DNA from: Hyphodiscus hymeniophilus
Taxonomy: Eukaryota > Ascomycota > Leotiomycetes > Helotiales > Hyphodiscaceae
Direction of reading: 5' to 3'
Length of the DNA stretch: 64,000 bases
Assembly (NCBI GenBank): GCA_016508695.1
Contig: VNKQ01000015.1
Span: forward strand, 1,356,711-1,420,710
How positions within the stretch are numbered: position 1 is the stretch's first letter; each line of letters starts with the position of its first letter. Position numbers and translations under genes: made by a program. This document shows positions 21,955 to 31,081 of the stretch, in pieces. Below the pieces are notes generated by a model that was not told the origin of the DNA, did not search any database, and worked only from the letters and a program-made list of their open reading frames with translations.

Positions 21955-23026
21955 TTAATCGAATGATTGCCTGCAGCTATCACAGGTGAAAAGTCCGGCA
22001 AATCTCCGAGCTTGAGCGCCTTTCTGATTGGAATTCAATTTCGTGTGCGTGTGCACCTCCTTTTCATATTTGGTGAGTAGTCTCACATAGAAATCGGCTC
22101 CGCAGTTGGGACAGTCCTTCACTTCCCGCTTTGAAGCACTGGCAACTACCTCTTTCAGTAAGTCTAGGCAGACATCGTTGCTCTGAGTGCACAAGCTCAA
22201 GAACTCGCTTCTCTCGAGAAGATATCTGGCATGCTCGCCTGCAGCTTTGATCATAACTTCTTTCAACGAACGATCGCTTTGGGGTGTCTCCTCGTAGACA
22301 ACGTTAATACTAGCAGCCATAGCTTCACTGTTCCAATCGATGGGCACCGCAGCTTCATACTTGACTGTTGCAAGCTTTTTGAGCTCAGGAATGTCGAACT
22401 TCTCCGCCATTACATAGACCTTTGCATTAAGAAGGAGGGCTTGCGACGTGCCAACGAAGGAATCATTCATTGATGACGGTACTGCTAGGGTAGTTGTGAC
22501 GTTATGACTATCGTCGTAGGTTTCCTTATAGAAAAAGCTAACAAGGCACTCGAATACATCGAGGTCATCGTCGTTCAGTGTGATAACGCCATTGATACCC
22601 TCCTATTTGATGATCAGTCCGTGACTCCAAAAGATAGGTTATATAAGCTGAATAGAATGGATCCGCAGGCGTGAAGCTGGAGCCTTGATAATGACGGAGC
22701 AAAGGAAACGGCGTAGGGGAGATAGCCAACCAAAACCCGAAGGTTCGTGGATTTTGAGACATAACGTAAAGATCTTACCATGAATTTTCCATCAGCCATG
22801 GCTTCGAGAGGTTTGGATTGGACGCACACAATTGATCGGTGCAGCTTGAAGGTCTTGCCATGACAGATGATTGACAGATCGGACCATTTACCAGTCTCCA
22901 GCAACCTATTCTGATCAGCACGTCTCTCTCACCATGTTTGTGAATTGAGAGGTAATCTGACATTGCTTGACGTTGGAGTCTGGGAGAGAGGACTTCGGCC
23001 TCCGGATCGACGATGATAGAAGACAT
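21955..23026 (-). CDS. BTB/POZ-domain protein with C-terminal CxxC pair (copy 1)
   Basis: Three exons: 22962-23026, 22779-22905, 21955-22602; 279 aa. Introns 56 and 176 bp. The N-terminus leads into the BTB core: LLETGKWSDLSIICHGKTFK, LHRSIVCVQSKPLEAMADGK, then EGINGVITLNDDD and VFECLVSFFYKETYDD, followed by the family's LLNAKVYVMAEKFDIPELKK helix block. The C-terminus has CPNCGADFYV and FTCDSCRQSF, two CxxC knuckles likely to bind zinc. Fungal BTB proteins of this shape are numerous and mostly uncharacterised; some act as Cul3 substrate adaptors, which is only a possibility here. It shares exon layout with the gene at 23921-24934. Confidence 0.82.
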
Positions 23027-23920
23027 ATCTGCTGTCTTTCGCTTTCCCAGGTAATGAAGCTGGAAAGAGAGTCGCCAAACTGTTGGGAGTAAGAGTTGAG
23101 GGGTTGCAGCGTTGTGGAAGATCAACGTTTGAAATCTTATCAGCATTGGGAGATTCGCGAAATGACTGCGAGCTAAGGCGCTTTTGCTCGACGAGCCAAC
23201 TTATTCGCAGCTGGAACCGTCGAAGTGAATAGTATGTTGATATTCGAGAACGTTGGAGAACTCACAAATTCGTCACTTAAAGGAAGACCGAGATTCGCAT
23301 TCACTTCTCGAAAGCGAGTGTCTCTCTGTCACCAACATGGCAACACCCTCTCCAGTGACGTGACCACGTCTCAACCGAGACATTACTCACTATTAAACAT
23401 AATCCAACATATTCTGATTCGGAGTTTCATGGAAACTCACTTAGCACCTATGTTCAAGCAATGTATGTAGTTTTCTTGAGTTTATATTGGAATATGGGAT
23501 TCCTTCTACCCGCATAGACCTCCTTAATCGGGCTTAGCGCGTTATATAATCGTGACCGGCGAAGAACCTTGAGCTTAACTCTAGTTCTTCCCACTATACT
23601 ACTATTCGATTAATTCAACTCAATTACTTAGTGCTATTCCTAATGCAATACTTCCACTTGAATCGTAACTTCCAATAGTTTATTATCTGTGCTTGTTGGA
23701 AGAATCGCCCTTTTTGATCTGGTATGCATACACATACGGAGACTCGGGTCGGATAGGTTCAAATGGAACAAGAGATACGCTCTAAATGACTGACTAGTCA
23801 GGTTTCTTTTAACGCATACCAGGAACGTCACTTTGGACAAAAAGAAGTGAAATATGAGGAGTATGTATTGAATAGCAAGCGTAAGCGGCCTCCTAAAGTA
23901 TTTGCCCCCTGAGTATTGAC
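23027..23920. other. Intergenic spacer between tandem BTB genes
   Basis: Contains the copy-1 promoter and the copy-2 3' flank; nothing else recognised. Confidence 0.5.
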
Positions 23921-24934
23921 CTAGAAACGTGCATTGCATTTTGTGCAGTGGAATTTGCCGGAGGAAACATGGAAGCTACATGAGACGTGACATCTTCTGC
24001 AAGTCCTTGTGGGTACCATGATCGATGATGCTGCAAGTGGAGGTGTAGTTCCTGGTGCTGCTGCCAAGGATGCTTTCAATACATCGAAACAGATCTCGTT
24101 GTCTTCCCTCACGAGACTGACAAACTCTCCTCTATCCATCAACTCTTTGGCATGTTTTCCTACAAACTTCATGGTAATATCCCTCAAGGCACGGTCTGTG
24201 TCCATAGTTCCCTCGTAAAGCACCTTGAGACTGGTAACGAAGGACGCGCTGTTCCAACCCCTATCAAGAACCTCTTCCTGCTTTTTCTGTGCTTCTCGTT
24301 TGAGAGTTGGAATGTCGTACTTATCGGCTGCGACGTAGACTTTGGCGTTCATGAGAACGGAACCACCAGCGGAGGACTCAAAAGCGGAAGGAGTTGTGAG
24401 TCTGTAGTTCGTGGGGAAGTCCAAACTGTGGTATGACCCGAATAACTGAGACGTGTCTGAGGCTGCGGAAGAGTCCGAATTGAGGTCTGATACGGCAATT
24501 TGAGTTGTGCATGAGGTCGTGACACCCTCGCAAACTGCACGTGCGCGGCCGTCATCGTATGAGGCGTGATAGAGAAAGTGAATCATGTTTGCGACGACTT
24601 CGGGTTCATCATCCTCGAGATCAATCACACCGAGAAAGGCCTCCTACCAAAATATCAGCACTTGATGGCCAACAGTGGTGCGCAAAGTTACAGAAAGGAT
24701 TGAATTACTTACCTTGAGCTCTCCATCCACGGCTGCAGCTAGTGGCTTCGACTGAGAGCAAACCACGACTCGGTGAACTTTGAATTTGCGATCTTGGCAT
24801 TTGATAGTGAGGTCACAATATTTTCCAGACGAGTACATGCTGGACGCTGATTAGCTTAGAGTCAGTTCCACAAGGAGGATTTCTTACGTAGACAACCATG
24901 AATTCCGCAAGCTGGCGACGACTGGTGAAGTCAT
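23921..24934 (-). CDS. BTB/POZ-domain protein with C-terminal CxxC pair (copy 2)
   Basis: Three exons: 24888-24934, 24713-24839, 23921-24643; 298 aa; introns 48 and 69 bp. The BTB core reads YSSGKYCDLTIKCQDRKFK, VHRVVVCSQSKPLAAAVDGE, then EAFLGVIDLEDDEPEVVANM and IHFLYHASYDD. It is followed by LMNAKVYVAADKYDIPTLKR and a C-terminal pair TCRRCHVSC and FHCTKCNARF. The middle exon is 127 nt in both copies and the splice phases match, so this is a paralogue of the upstream gene by local duplication. The loop after YDD is about 20 residues longer and Ser-rich. Function unknown beyond protein-protein interaction through BTB. Confidence 0.83.
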
Positions 24935-25089
24935 CTCGAAATCGAACTTGAGGTGCAGTGCGTTGGTGAAGTTGGATGTCAAAATGTTTCGTGGTTTGGT
25001 GCACATAGCGTGCTCCGGCAACAACGATCTTTGCCGCGAATTCAATTGCGCGCAGTGAATATTTCCTTTCGGATAAAGAAAGGCTTCCC

Positions 25090-26472
25090 TCAGCCTGAGC
25101 GATCAACACCTTTCCCCTTCCTATCAAAACCAGTCGATTTGAGAAGATCTCTCAAGCTACCTTCAGCATGGGATGAGCTTCTCAGTCTTCCTGGGAACCT
25201 CCCCCCAAACGTGGCAGAGGAGCGAGTCCAAGGGAGCCATGAACTCAGACTTCCCAGAATCGATTGGTTTTCTACTGGTTCAGGAAGCAAGGTAGACGCT
25301 CTTGATTCGTTTCGAATCAAGGAGGGTTTTGAAGACATCAAAGTCTGCAGGCTCGGTGACACGAAAGGACTATGGTCCTCAAAGACTGGAGTATTCTCGA
25401 TATCTGCCGTGGAAGTTTGGGGCCGCGCGGGTTCACTGACAAGTGACGTTGGTGATGTGACATGAAATGCCGAGTCTTGCTTGAAGCTTTGCGCATTGTC
25501 GATGATCATCGAAGCAAACGTCGCTGACTTCGACCGGACATGCTTTACGGGTCTTTGTGGGTTGGTTTCTGCCTCGAGAGCATCTTCCTGAGTGACCTTC
25601 TTCGAGAGCGAAACTTCCTTTTTCGCAGCTCTCCCTCGGACCTCCTCTGCTATCACAGCAGCCGGTTTCTTCTTCGTCTTATCCTCATCCGAAGACCTCG
25701 AGGAGGACATGATAGTTTCCAATGTCCCATACGCAGCAGACTTCGTTCTGCGTCCTCCTTTCCTCCTCTCAACAGGCCGCATGGCCTCATCGTCAGATCC
25801 AATCGCTTGCAACGTCGGTCCACCAACACTCGCACTCCCACCGCCCATCTGCAAGACCGTGTCACCCTGACCATGCGGCGGCATATGTACCTCATACTGA
25901 TTACTCAGACTATATTTACTTCTTGCACAGATTTCCGCAATACGTTCCAAATCCTCGGCAACGCCATGACGAATCTCCTCCATGATGCCCTTGAAGCTGA
26001 ACGCCTCAATGGGTGGCATTTTCAGCTCCAAACTTCCCTTTGGCATCGCCGACATCCCATTCTCTTTCTTCACTGCTATTATATCGCGTGGCTGGGAGGA
26101 GCGAGGTCGAGCTGCTCCGGAGTATGTCCGCACGATTACAGGCTGGGAGAAGGTGCTGTTTCGCGCGCCTGTCGATTTAGCATAATGATGTCGAGAGCGT
26201 GTTGCGCCGTTGAGCTGCCGAAGAGCACTGATTCGATGTGCGACGGTGGCTTCGTCTAGGATATGTTCGCCACGAGCAGCTTCTTCAGACTCGACTAGAC
26301 TGGCGCTGGAGGTATTGGCACTCCAGAGGGAGGGAGGGAGGAAATGAAGGGGTAGAGAATGGCGTCTGGTTGAATCAGGCGCGGATTGAGAGCTTCGGGG
26401 CGTCGGCAAGGCGGGGTCGAATGCTAGATGTTGGATGGGTGTTGAGATAGTGGGGGTTGATGTCGTTGCCAT
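25090..26472 (-). CDS. Conserved-looking hypothetical protein, Ser/Arg-rich, likely disordered
   Basis: Intronless 460-aa frame from a good ATG. No known domain recognised. Most of it is low complexity: Ser/Thr/Pro-rich N-terminus, basic patches (RRKGGRRTKSAAYG; KTKKKPAAVIAEE), and phospho-type motifs around RSKSATFASMI. One better ordered segment at about 150-190 (MPPIEAFSFKGIMEEIRHGV, then AEDLERIAEICARSKYSLSNQ) looks helical. The C-terminus has SWLPWTRSS. Possibly a regulatory or scaffold protein; I assign no function. Long intact frame and coding composition argue it is real. Confidence 0.7.
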   Translation of the reverse strand: MATTSTPTISTPIQHLAFDPALPTPRSSQSAPDSTRRHSLPLHFLPPSLWSANTSSASLVESEEAARGEHILDEATVAHRISALRQLNGATRSRHHYAKSTGARNSTFSQPVIVRTYSGAARPRSSQPRDIIAVKKENGMSAMPKGSLELKMPPIEAFSFKGIMEEIRHGVAEDLERIAEICARSKYSLSNQYEVHMPPHGQGDTVLQMGGGSASVGGPTLQAIGSDDEAMRPVERRKGGRRTKSAAYGTLETIMSSSRSSDEDKTKKKPAAVIAEEVRGRAAKKEVSLSKKVTQEDALEAETNPQRPVKHVRSKSATFASMIIDNAQSFKQDSAFHVTSPTSLVSEPARPQTSTADIENTPVFEDHSPFVSPSLQTLMSSKPSLIRNESRASTLLPEPVENQSILGSLSSWLPWTRSSATFGGRFPGRLRSSSHAEGSLRDLLKSTGFDRKGKGVDRSG

Positions 26473-27047
26473 GTTGCGTATCTCAGATGGGGATAGACAT
26501 TGTTAGAGGATTGGATTTCGCAATTGCGCTGGCTGTGATGCGTGGTCTGTCTGAATTGCTTCAGATGTTTTTTTGGAAAATGCATGGTGAAGTGTCAGAA
26601 GCCCCTGTTCGCCTCCCCGCATGCAGCTAGGAGAACGAGCTCCAGTAATATTGGTGAGATAGACCAACCCCAGATTGCTGCATAGACGCCCCAAGGGCGA
26701 GCCCCTTTTCCTGGGGAAGGGGGAGTAATCAAGGGATCTAGGACAAATTCCTTAACTGGATAATCGTCAATGGTAGAAGGATTGGGTTTGTAGACATTGG
26801 GAATAATTTCATGTTCAAGTAATTAAAGTAACCGTCTGGGCTCTATTGAGCTTCATACCATATCCGGGGTTGTATTCATCTGGCACAGATCTATTCAAAA
26901 GCTGGGTACCAACAGGTCTGAAACCAGCTTAGGTCGAAACTTGTGCAAGTAAGTGGCAATATTGTACTGGCCATGTATGTAATTACAGGGAAATCAACAA
27001 CCATCTATATATATTTGTATGGATTCATAATGCCGTTCTGTATATTG
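26473..27047. other. Intergenic, no gene seen
   Basis: Promoter side of the 460-aa gene and 3' flank of the dehydrogenase gene. Nothing recognisable. Confidence 0.5.
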
Positions 27048-28688
27048 TTAGCGGAAGCTCTGGAGATAAGAACCAAGAATACCTACTGGATCGTATAAAT
27101 TCTTGATCTGCTTCATCAAACCTATCATAGTATCACTCCTACTGTATCCAATATAATTTTTCTTCGCCAGACCCAGTCCATGTTCAGCGCTGATACTGCC
27201 GTTCCGCTTTGCGATCCACTCGTAAACAAATGGCTCCAGAGCTTTCTCAACCTTTTTGTCATATCGTCGTACTGCGACGTTGAGGTGTAGATTCGAGTCG
27301 CCCATATGACCGTAACCAACGACGTCAACGACAGGGTACTTGTCATCGTCACCCATAAGACCAGCCTTCCCGATCTTCTCTCTCGTTTCCTCAACCAAGT
27401 CATACAATTCCGATATAGGTATTGACAGGTCATACTTGTACACGCCACCCCAGTGACCTAGGCACTCAGGGATGCCCTCTCTCCAGCCCCATAAAGACCT
27501 GACTTGTGTCTCATCTTGAGCAACGACCCCATCTTCGACAATCTCAGCTTCCATAACGTGCTCGAGGAACTTCTCAAGTTTTTCGTTGTCGTGCTCTGAA
27601 TTTGACCCACTTGTCTCGATCAGGCAATAAAATGGGTGCTCTCCTTCCAGCGGCCTCTTCTTCTTTGTAACCCTGTGGACTAGATTCTGACTCCGGCTGT
27701 CCATTAGCTCGAAGGCCGAAAGAATCTCCGACAATTGTCCCTTTGCTTCTTGGAAAGCTTTCTGTACCTTCTCGTACGACGAGAGACCAAAGAATGCGAC
27801 ATTGATAGCTTTTGATCGTTGGGGACAAAGTATCGATACTCCAGTAATAATACCGATCGTTCCTTCGGCGCCAACAAACAGTTGCTTGAGATCATATCCA
27901 GTGTTGTTTTTCCGTAACTTCGAGAGGTCATCCACAATGGTTCCATCTGGCAATACAGCTTCAATACCCAGCACGTTCCCATGCAAACTTCCATATCTTA
28001 GGAGTCGTAGTCCACCAGCATTGGTAGCCACATTACCTCCAATATGACATGATCCCTTCGCACCTAGATCCAGTGGGAAAATATGCCCCTTCTCACCCAA
28101 AAAGTTATCCACGACCTCCAAAATACAGCCAGCATCCGCGACCAGAGCCCCAGAGACATCATCAAAAGATCGAATCGCATTCATCCGACTCATATTAATA
28201 ACAATCTCATCAAAAACGGGCACAGATCCCCCCACCAATCCAGAATTCCCTCCCTGCGGTACCACAGCCAGCATGTTATCATTGCAGTATTTCAGAATCT
28301 TGCTGACTTCTTTCGTAGAGCCTGGTTTCAGAACAAGCTTCGTATGCCCGCGATATTTGCGCATCCAGTCACCATTGAAAGGCTCGAGGTCGTCGGTGGC
28401 ATCTCTTGTTACGCCATCAATCACTGCTCCTTCCTTCCCTAGCAGATTCTTGAAAAACTCGACGTGGTCTCCGGAGATCTGTGCGAATTTGGAGTTTCGC
28501 TTTAGGTCGGGGTAGGTCTCAGATGTAAATGCAATTGTCTTGGGACTGCTGGTTGGCTTCTTTACATCGTCTGTACTGGCAGTACTTTGATGTCGAAATT
28601 GGGGCGAAGGTCGAAAGCATTTTGTAGGTGTAGTTGAAGAAATTCGAGCTCTGCGCAAGGCGAATGCGAGCTTTGACCTTGTTGCCAT
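27048..28688 (-). CDS. DLD2: FAD-linked D-2-hydroxyglutarate / D-lactate dehydrogenase (mitochondrial)
   Basis: Intronless, 546 aa. The N-terminus (MATRSKLAFALRRARISST) is Arg/Ser-rich without acids, a mitochondrial presequence. The PCMH-type FAD-binding domain (about 110-290) shows VLKPGSTKEVSKILKYC, VVPQGGNSGLVGGSVP, and IGGNVATNAGGLRLLRYGSL. The C-terminal substrate/metal domain (about 300-540) has YGHMGDSNLHLNV and ISAEHGLGLAKK. This is the D2HGDH/Dld2 branch, oxidising D-2-hydroxyglutarate to 2-oxoglutarate, with electron transfer to D-lactate metabolism in yeast. Divergent from the proteasome gene with about 300 bp between starts. Family sure; exact substrate preference inferred. Confidence 0.92.
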   Translation of the reverse strand: MATRSKLAFALRRARISSTTPTKCFRPSPQFRHQSTASTDDVKKPTSSPKTIAFTSETYPDLKRNSKFAQISGDHVEFFKNLLGKEGAVIDGVTRDATDDLEPFNGDWMRKYRGHTKLVLKPGSTKEVSKILKYCNDNMLAVVPQGGNSGLVGGSVPVFDEIVINMSRMNAIRSFDDVSGALVADAGCILEVVDNFLGEKGHIFPLDLGAKGSCHIGGNVATNAGGLRLLRYGSLHGNVLGIEAVLPDGTIVDDLSKLRKNNTGYDLKQLFVGAEGTIGIITGVSILCPQRSKAINVAFFGLSSYEKVQKAFQEAKGQLSEILSAFELMDSRSQNLVHRVTKKKRPLEGEHPFYCLIETSGSNSEHDNEKLEKFLEHVMEAEIVEDGVVAQDETQVRSLWGWREGIPECLGHWGGVYKYDLSIPISELYDLVEETREKIGKAGLMGDDDKYPVVDVVGYGHMGDSNLHLNVAVRRYDKKVEKALEPFVYEWIAKRNGSISAEHGLGLAKKNYIGYSRSDTMIGLMKQIKNLYDPVGILGSYLQSFR

Positions 28689-28991
28689 TGTCGATTATAG
28701 AGATAGGGTCAATGGCTGCGAGCCAACATATATGACGGTGGGAAATATACAAGCGGGACAACCGTGGAACGAAAATCATGACCGGCCCCCAAGTCGGAGC
28801 GTCAGCCTTGCCATTAGCGGTGGCTGGTGAGTCACGTGACTGATTAAAGCTCTCGTGGATTCGTACACGATGTAGCCTACCTTATACGACGAGCTTAATA
28901 GCACCTCTTCACCACATAGTTCATACCTCTCAGCTTTCTCCGGATCTCCCAAATAGCCCATTTCGAGTGTCGATTATAAACGTTCTTCATC
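28689..28991. promoter_or_regulatory. Bidirectional promoter with TGAGTCA/CACGTG composite site
   Basis: The 303 bp between the starts of the dehydrogenase and proteasome alpha4 genes. At 28829-28840 a TGAGTCA (Gcn4/AP-1-like) site overlaps the perfect palindrome GTCACGTGAC (E-box). A GGTGGC core at 28819-28824 resembles the first half of the yeast proteasome-associated PACE element. The motifs are seen; their use is inference. Confidence 0.45.
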
Positions 28992-29987
28992 ATGTCTGCA
29001 GGATATGACAGAGCTCTTTCTGGTAAACTAGCTCCTAGCTCCCCAGCTCTGTTGACCTTGTACTAACAGAATACAGTCTTCAGGTAGGCTGCATGCACCC
29101 CCGAGCTGCGATCGAGTATTTAACATCATCTGTAGTCCCGATGGACACGTTTTTCAAGTCGAATACGCGCTCGAGGCTGTCAAGAGAGGTACACGACCCG
29201 TAAACACCCGTCGAAGCCAAGCTAAGGAGAACAGGAACGTGTGCAGTTGGAGTAAAGGGAGCCGATATCGTCGTTCTGGGCTGCGAGAAGCGATCTGCGA
29301 TGAAGCTACAAGATACCCGCATTACTCCTTCGAAAATCGGTCTTGTCGATACACACGTCTGCCTCGCGTTTGCAGGTCTGAACGCCGATGCAAGAATTCT
29401 TATCGACAAGGCGAGATTAGAAGCTCAGTCCCATCGATTGACGGTTGAGGATCCGGTCTCAATCGAGTACATCACGAAGTATGTGGCTGGTGTTCAGCAG
29501 AGATATACGCAGAGTGGTGGTGTTAGACCGTTTGGTATCAGCACGTTGATTGTGGGCTTCGATCCCAATGACAAGACCCCGAGATTATATCAGACTGAGC
29601 CTTCAGGAATCTATTCTGCTTGGTATGTTGGTTATGGTCTCTTTTGACTCAAATTACTGATAGTTTCATAGGAAGGCAAATGCCATCGGCAGATCAAGCA
29701 AGACGGTCCGCGAATTCCTCGAACGAAACCACAAGGATGAAATGGATCGGGAAACAACTATCAAATTGACTATCAAGTCATTACTGGAGGTTGTACAAAC
29801 CGGAGCAAAGAATATCGAGATCGCGATCATGGCACCGGGAAAATTGCTAGAGATGCTCCCGGTCGAGGATATCGAGAAGTACGTGAAGGAGATTGATGCT
29901 GAGAAGGCCGAGGAGGCAGCAAAGAAGAAGACTGGGCGTACACCTGGCAGTGGTACGGCAGCTATCAGACCAGGCGGGGATGCTTAG
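28992..29987 (+). CDS. PRE6: 20S proteasome subunit alpha4
   Basis: Five exons: 28992-29022, a 7-nt exon 29077-29083, 29136-29188, 29235-29622, 29672-29987; 264 aa. Introns are 54, 52, 46 and 49 bp. Correct splicing gives the alpha-subunit signature YDRALSVFSPDGHVFQ then VEYALEAVKRGTCAVGVKG; the 7-nt exon (TCTTCAG) supplies most of VFS. Later blocks SHRLTVEDPVSIEYITKYVA, QRYTQSGGVRPFGIS and YQTEPSGIYSAWKANAIGR match alpha4 (PSMA7/Pre6). The Lys/Glu-rich tail is usual. It forms part of the outer ring that gates the proteolytic chamber. Confidence 0.95.
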
Positions 29988-30272
29988 ATGGCTAGAAAAC
30001 TTTTTGACTCTGCATTATGGAATAGAGCTTGTACTATAGCAATGGCATATGTTGTCGGATTCATTCACCTAGTGTCTTGTCAGCGTTCTTGATGGAAGAT
30101 GTTTCTGCGAACTAGCGATCCATGGACACACGAATCATCCCAGACCTCTTTCCTGTACGCCAGAGAAACGTCAAACAAAAATCCCCATCCCATCGTGTAG
30201 TCATGCCGCTAAATCAAATCCTCATCTCAATTGCTGCCTCTTCTCCACGCACATCCCTTCTCTACCAATCAC

Positions 30273-30827
30273 TCAACCCAACTTATTGGGCGCCTCCTTC
30301 ACATCAAAGATTGTCCTCTGTTCCTCCCCTCTTACTCTGTCATCCTTTAACATCCTGTTATCAACCCTCGCATCTTCTCCCTCGAACTTCAGCATCGGCT
30401 TAGGTGTCATGGCATCGATAACAAAATGATTATCGCAGTGCGGGCAGTACTCGTCGCTTTCTTCGAATTCGACTGCGTCTTTACGGAAGGCCTTTTTACA
30501 CTTTTTGCAGGCGAAAGTCTATCTATTCGTTAGCTAGGAATGTTTAGGAAAAGGAAGATGCGGGGTATGGAAAGGTTGCAAGGAAGACAAGCTGGGGATG
30601 TACCATTTCAGTCTTTTGTAGGAGAGGATGGTCTTCCGTTTCTAGATGGCACTCCGCGCAATCAAACCATTTCCGACCTGGGATATGTAAGAAGATTATT
30701 TGATAGTAGGAATAAGAGGAACATGCAGCAAGGGGATCTGATCGAGACCTGGGCGTTGAGAATGTGTTTACTGGGCATGGCGTTAACTCATGTCTGCTCT
30801 CACTGGGATTCCAGATACTCACCACAT
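30273..30827 (-). CDS. CHY-type zinc-finger protein (Hot13-like)
   Basis: Four exons: 30823-30827 (5 nt, ATGTG), 30727-30770, 30604-30677, 30273-30518; 122 aa. Introns 52, 49 and 85 bp; the second starts GCATGT and is a GC-AG intron, which is the only way I found to keep the frame. The spliced protein reads MCKHILNAQVSIRSPCCRKW, FDCAECHLETEDHPLL, TFACKKCKKAFRKD and EYCPHCDNHF, i.e. the Cys/His ladder of the CHY zinc finger. Yeast Hot13 with this fold helps keep the mitochondrial Mia40 relay active by zinc handling. Other CHY proteins are ubiquitin ligases, but no RING is present here. Convergent with PRE6, divergent from XPB. Confidence 0.88.
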
Positions 30828-31081
30828 TATGGCAGGAGAACAAGTTGCACAGAAGCGATTTCTTTGTGTTTTCTGTGTATCTCAAGTATCAAAAGCTTGA
30901 AAATCTCCGATGCGCGTGCAGTTCGACTCTCAGATATTCACGCGACGGCTCTTTCCCAATGTAGTTTAGTTGCCGTCCTATCGATGACTGCAGCCTCAAA
31001 GGTATCTTGACGTCCGACTTCTGTCGCCTCTGACGAAGAATTCTTTCTTCAACTCTTGCCCATCTGTTGAACACCGCTCAG

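Noticed and set aside
30678..30770. CHY zinc-finger gene as a pseudogene with a one-base shift
   Set aside because: A GC-AG intron with donor GCATGT restores the conserved CC-R-K-W-F-D-C run.
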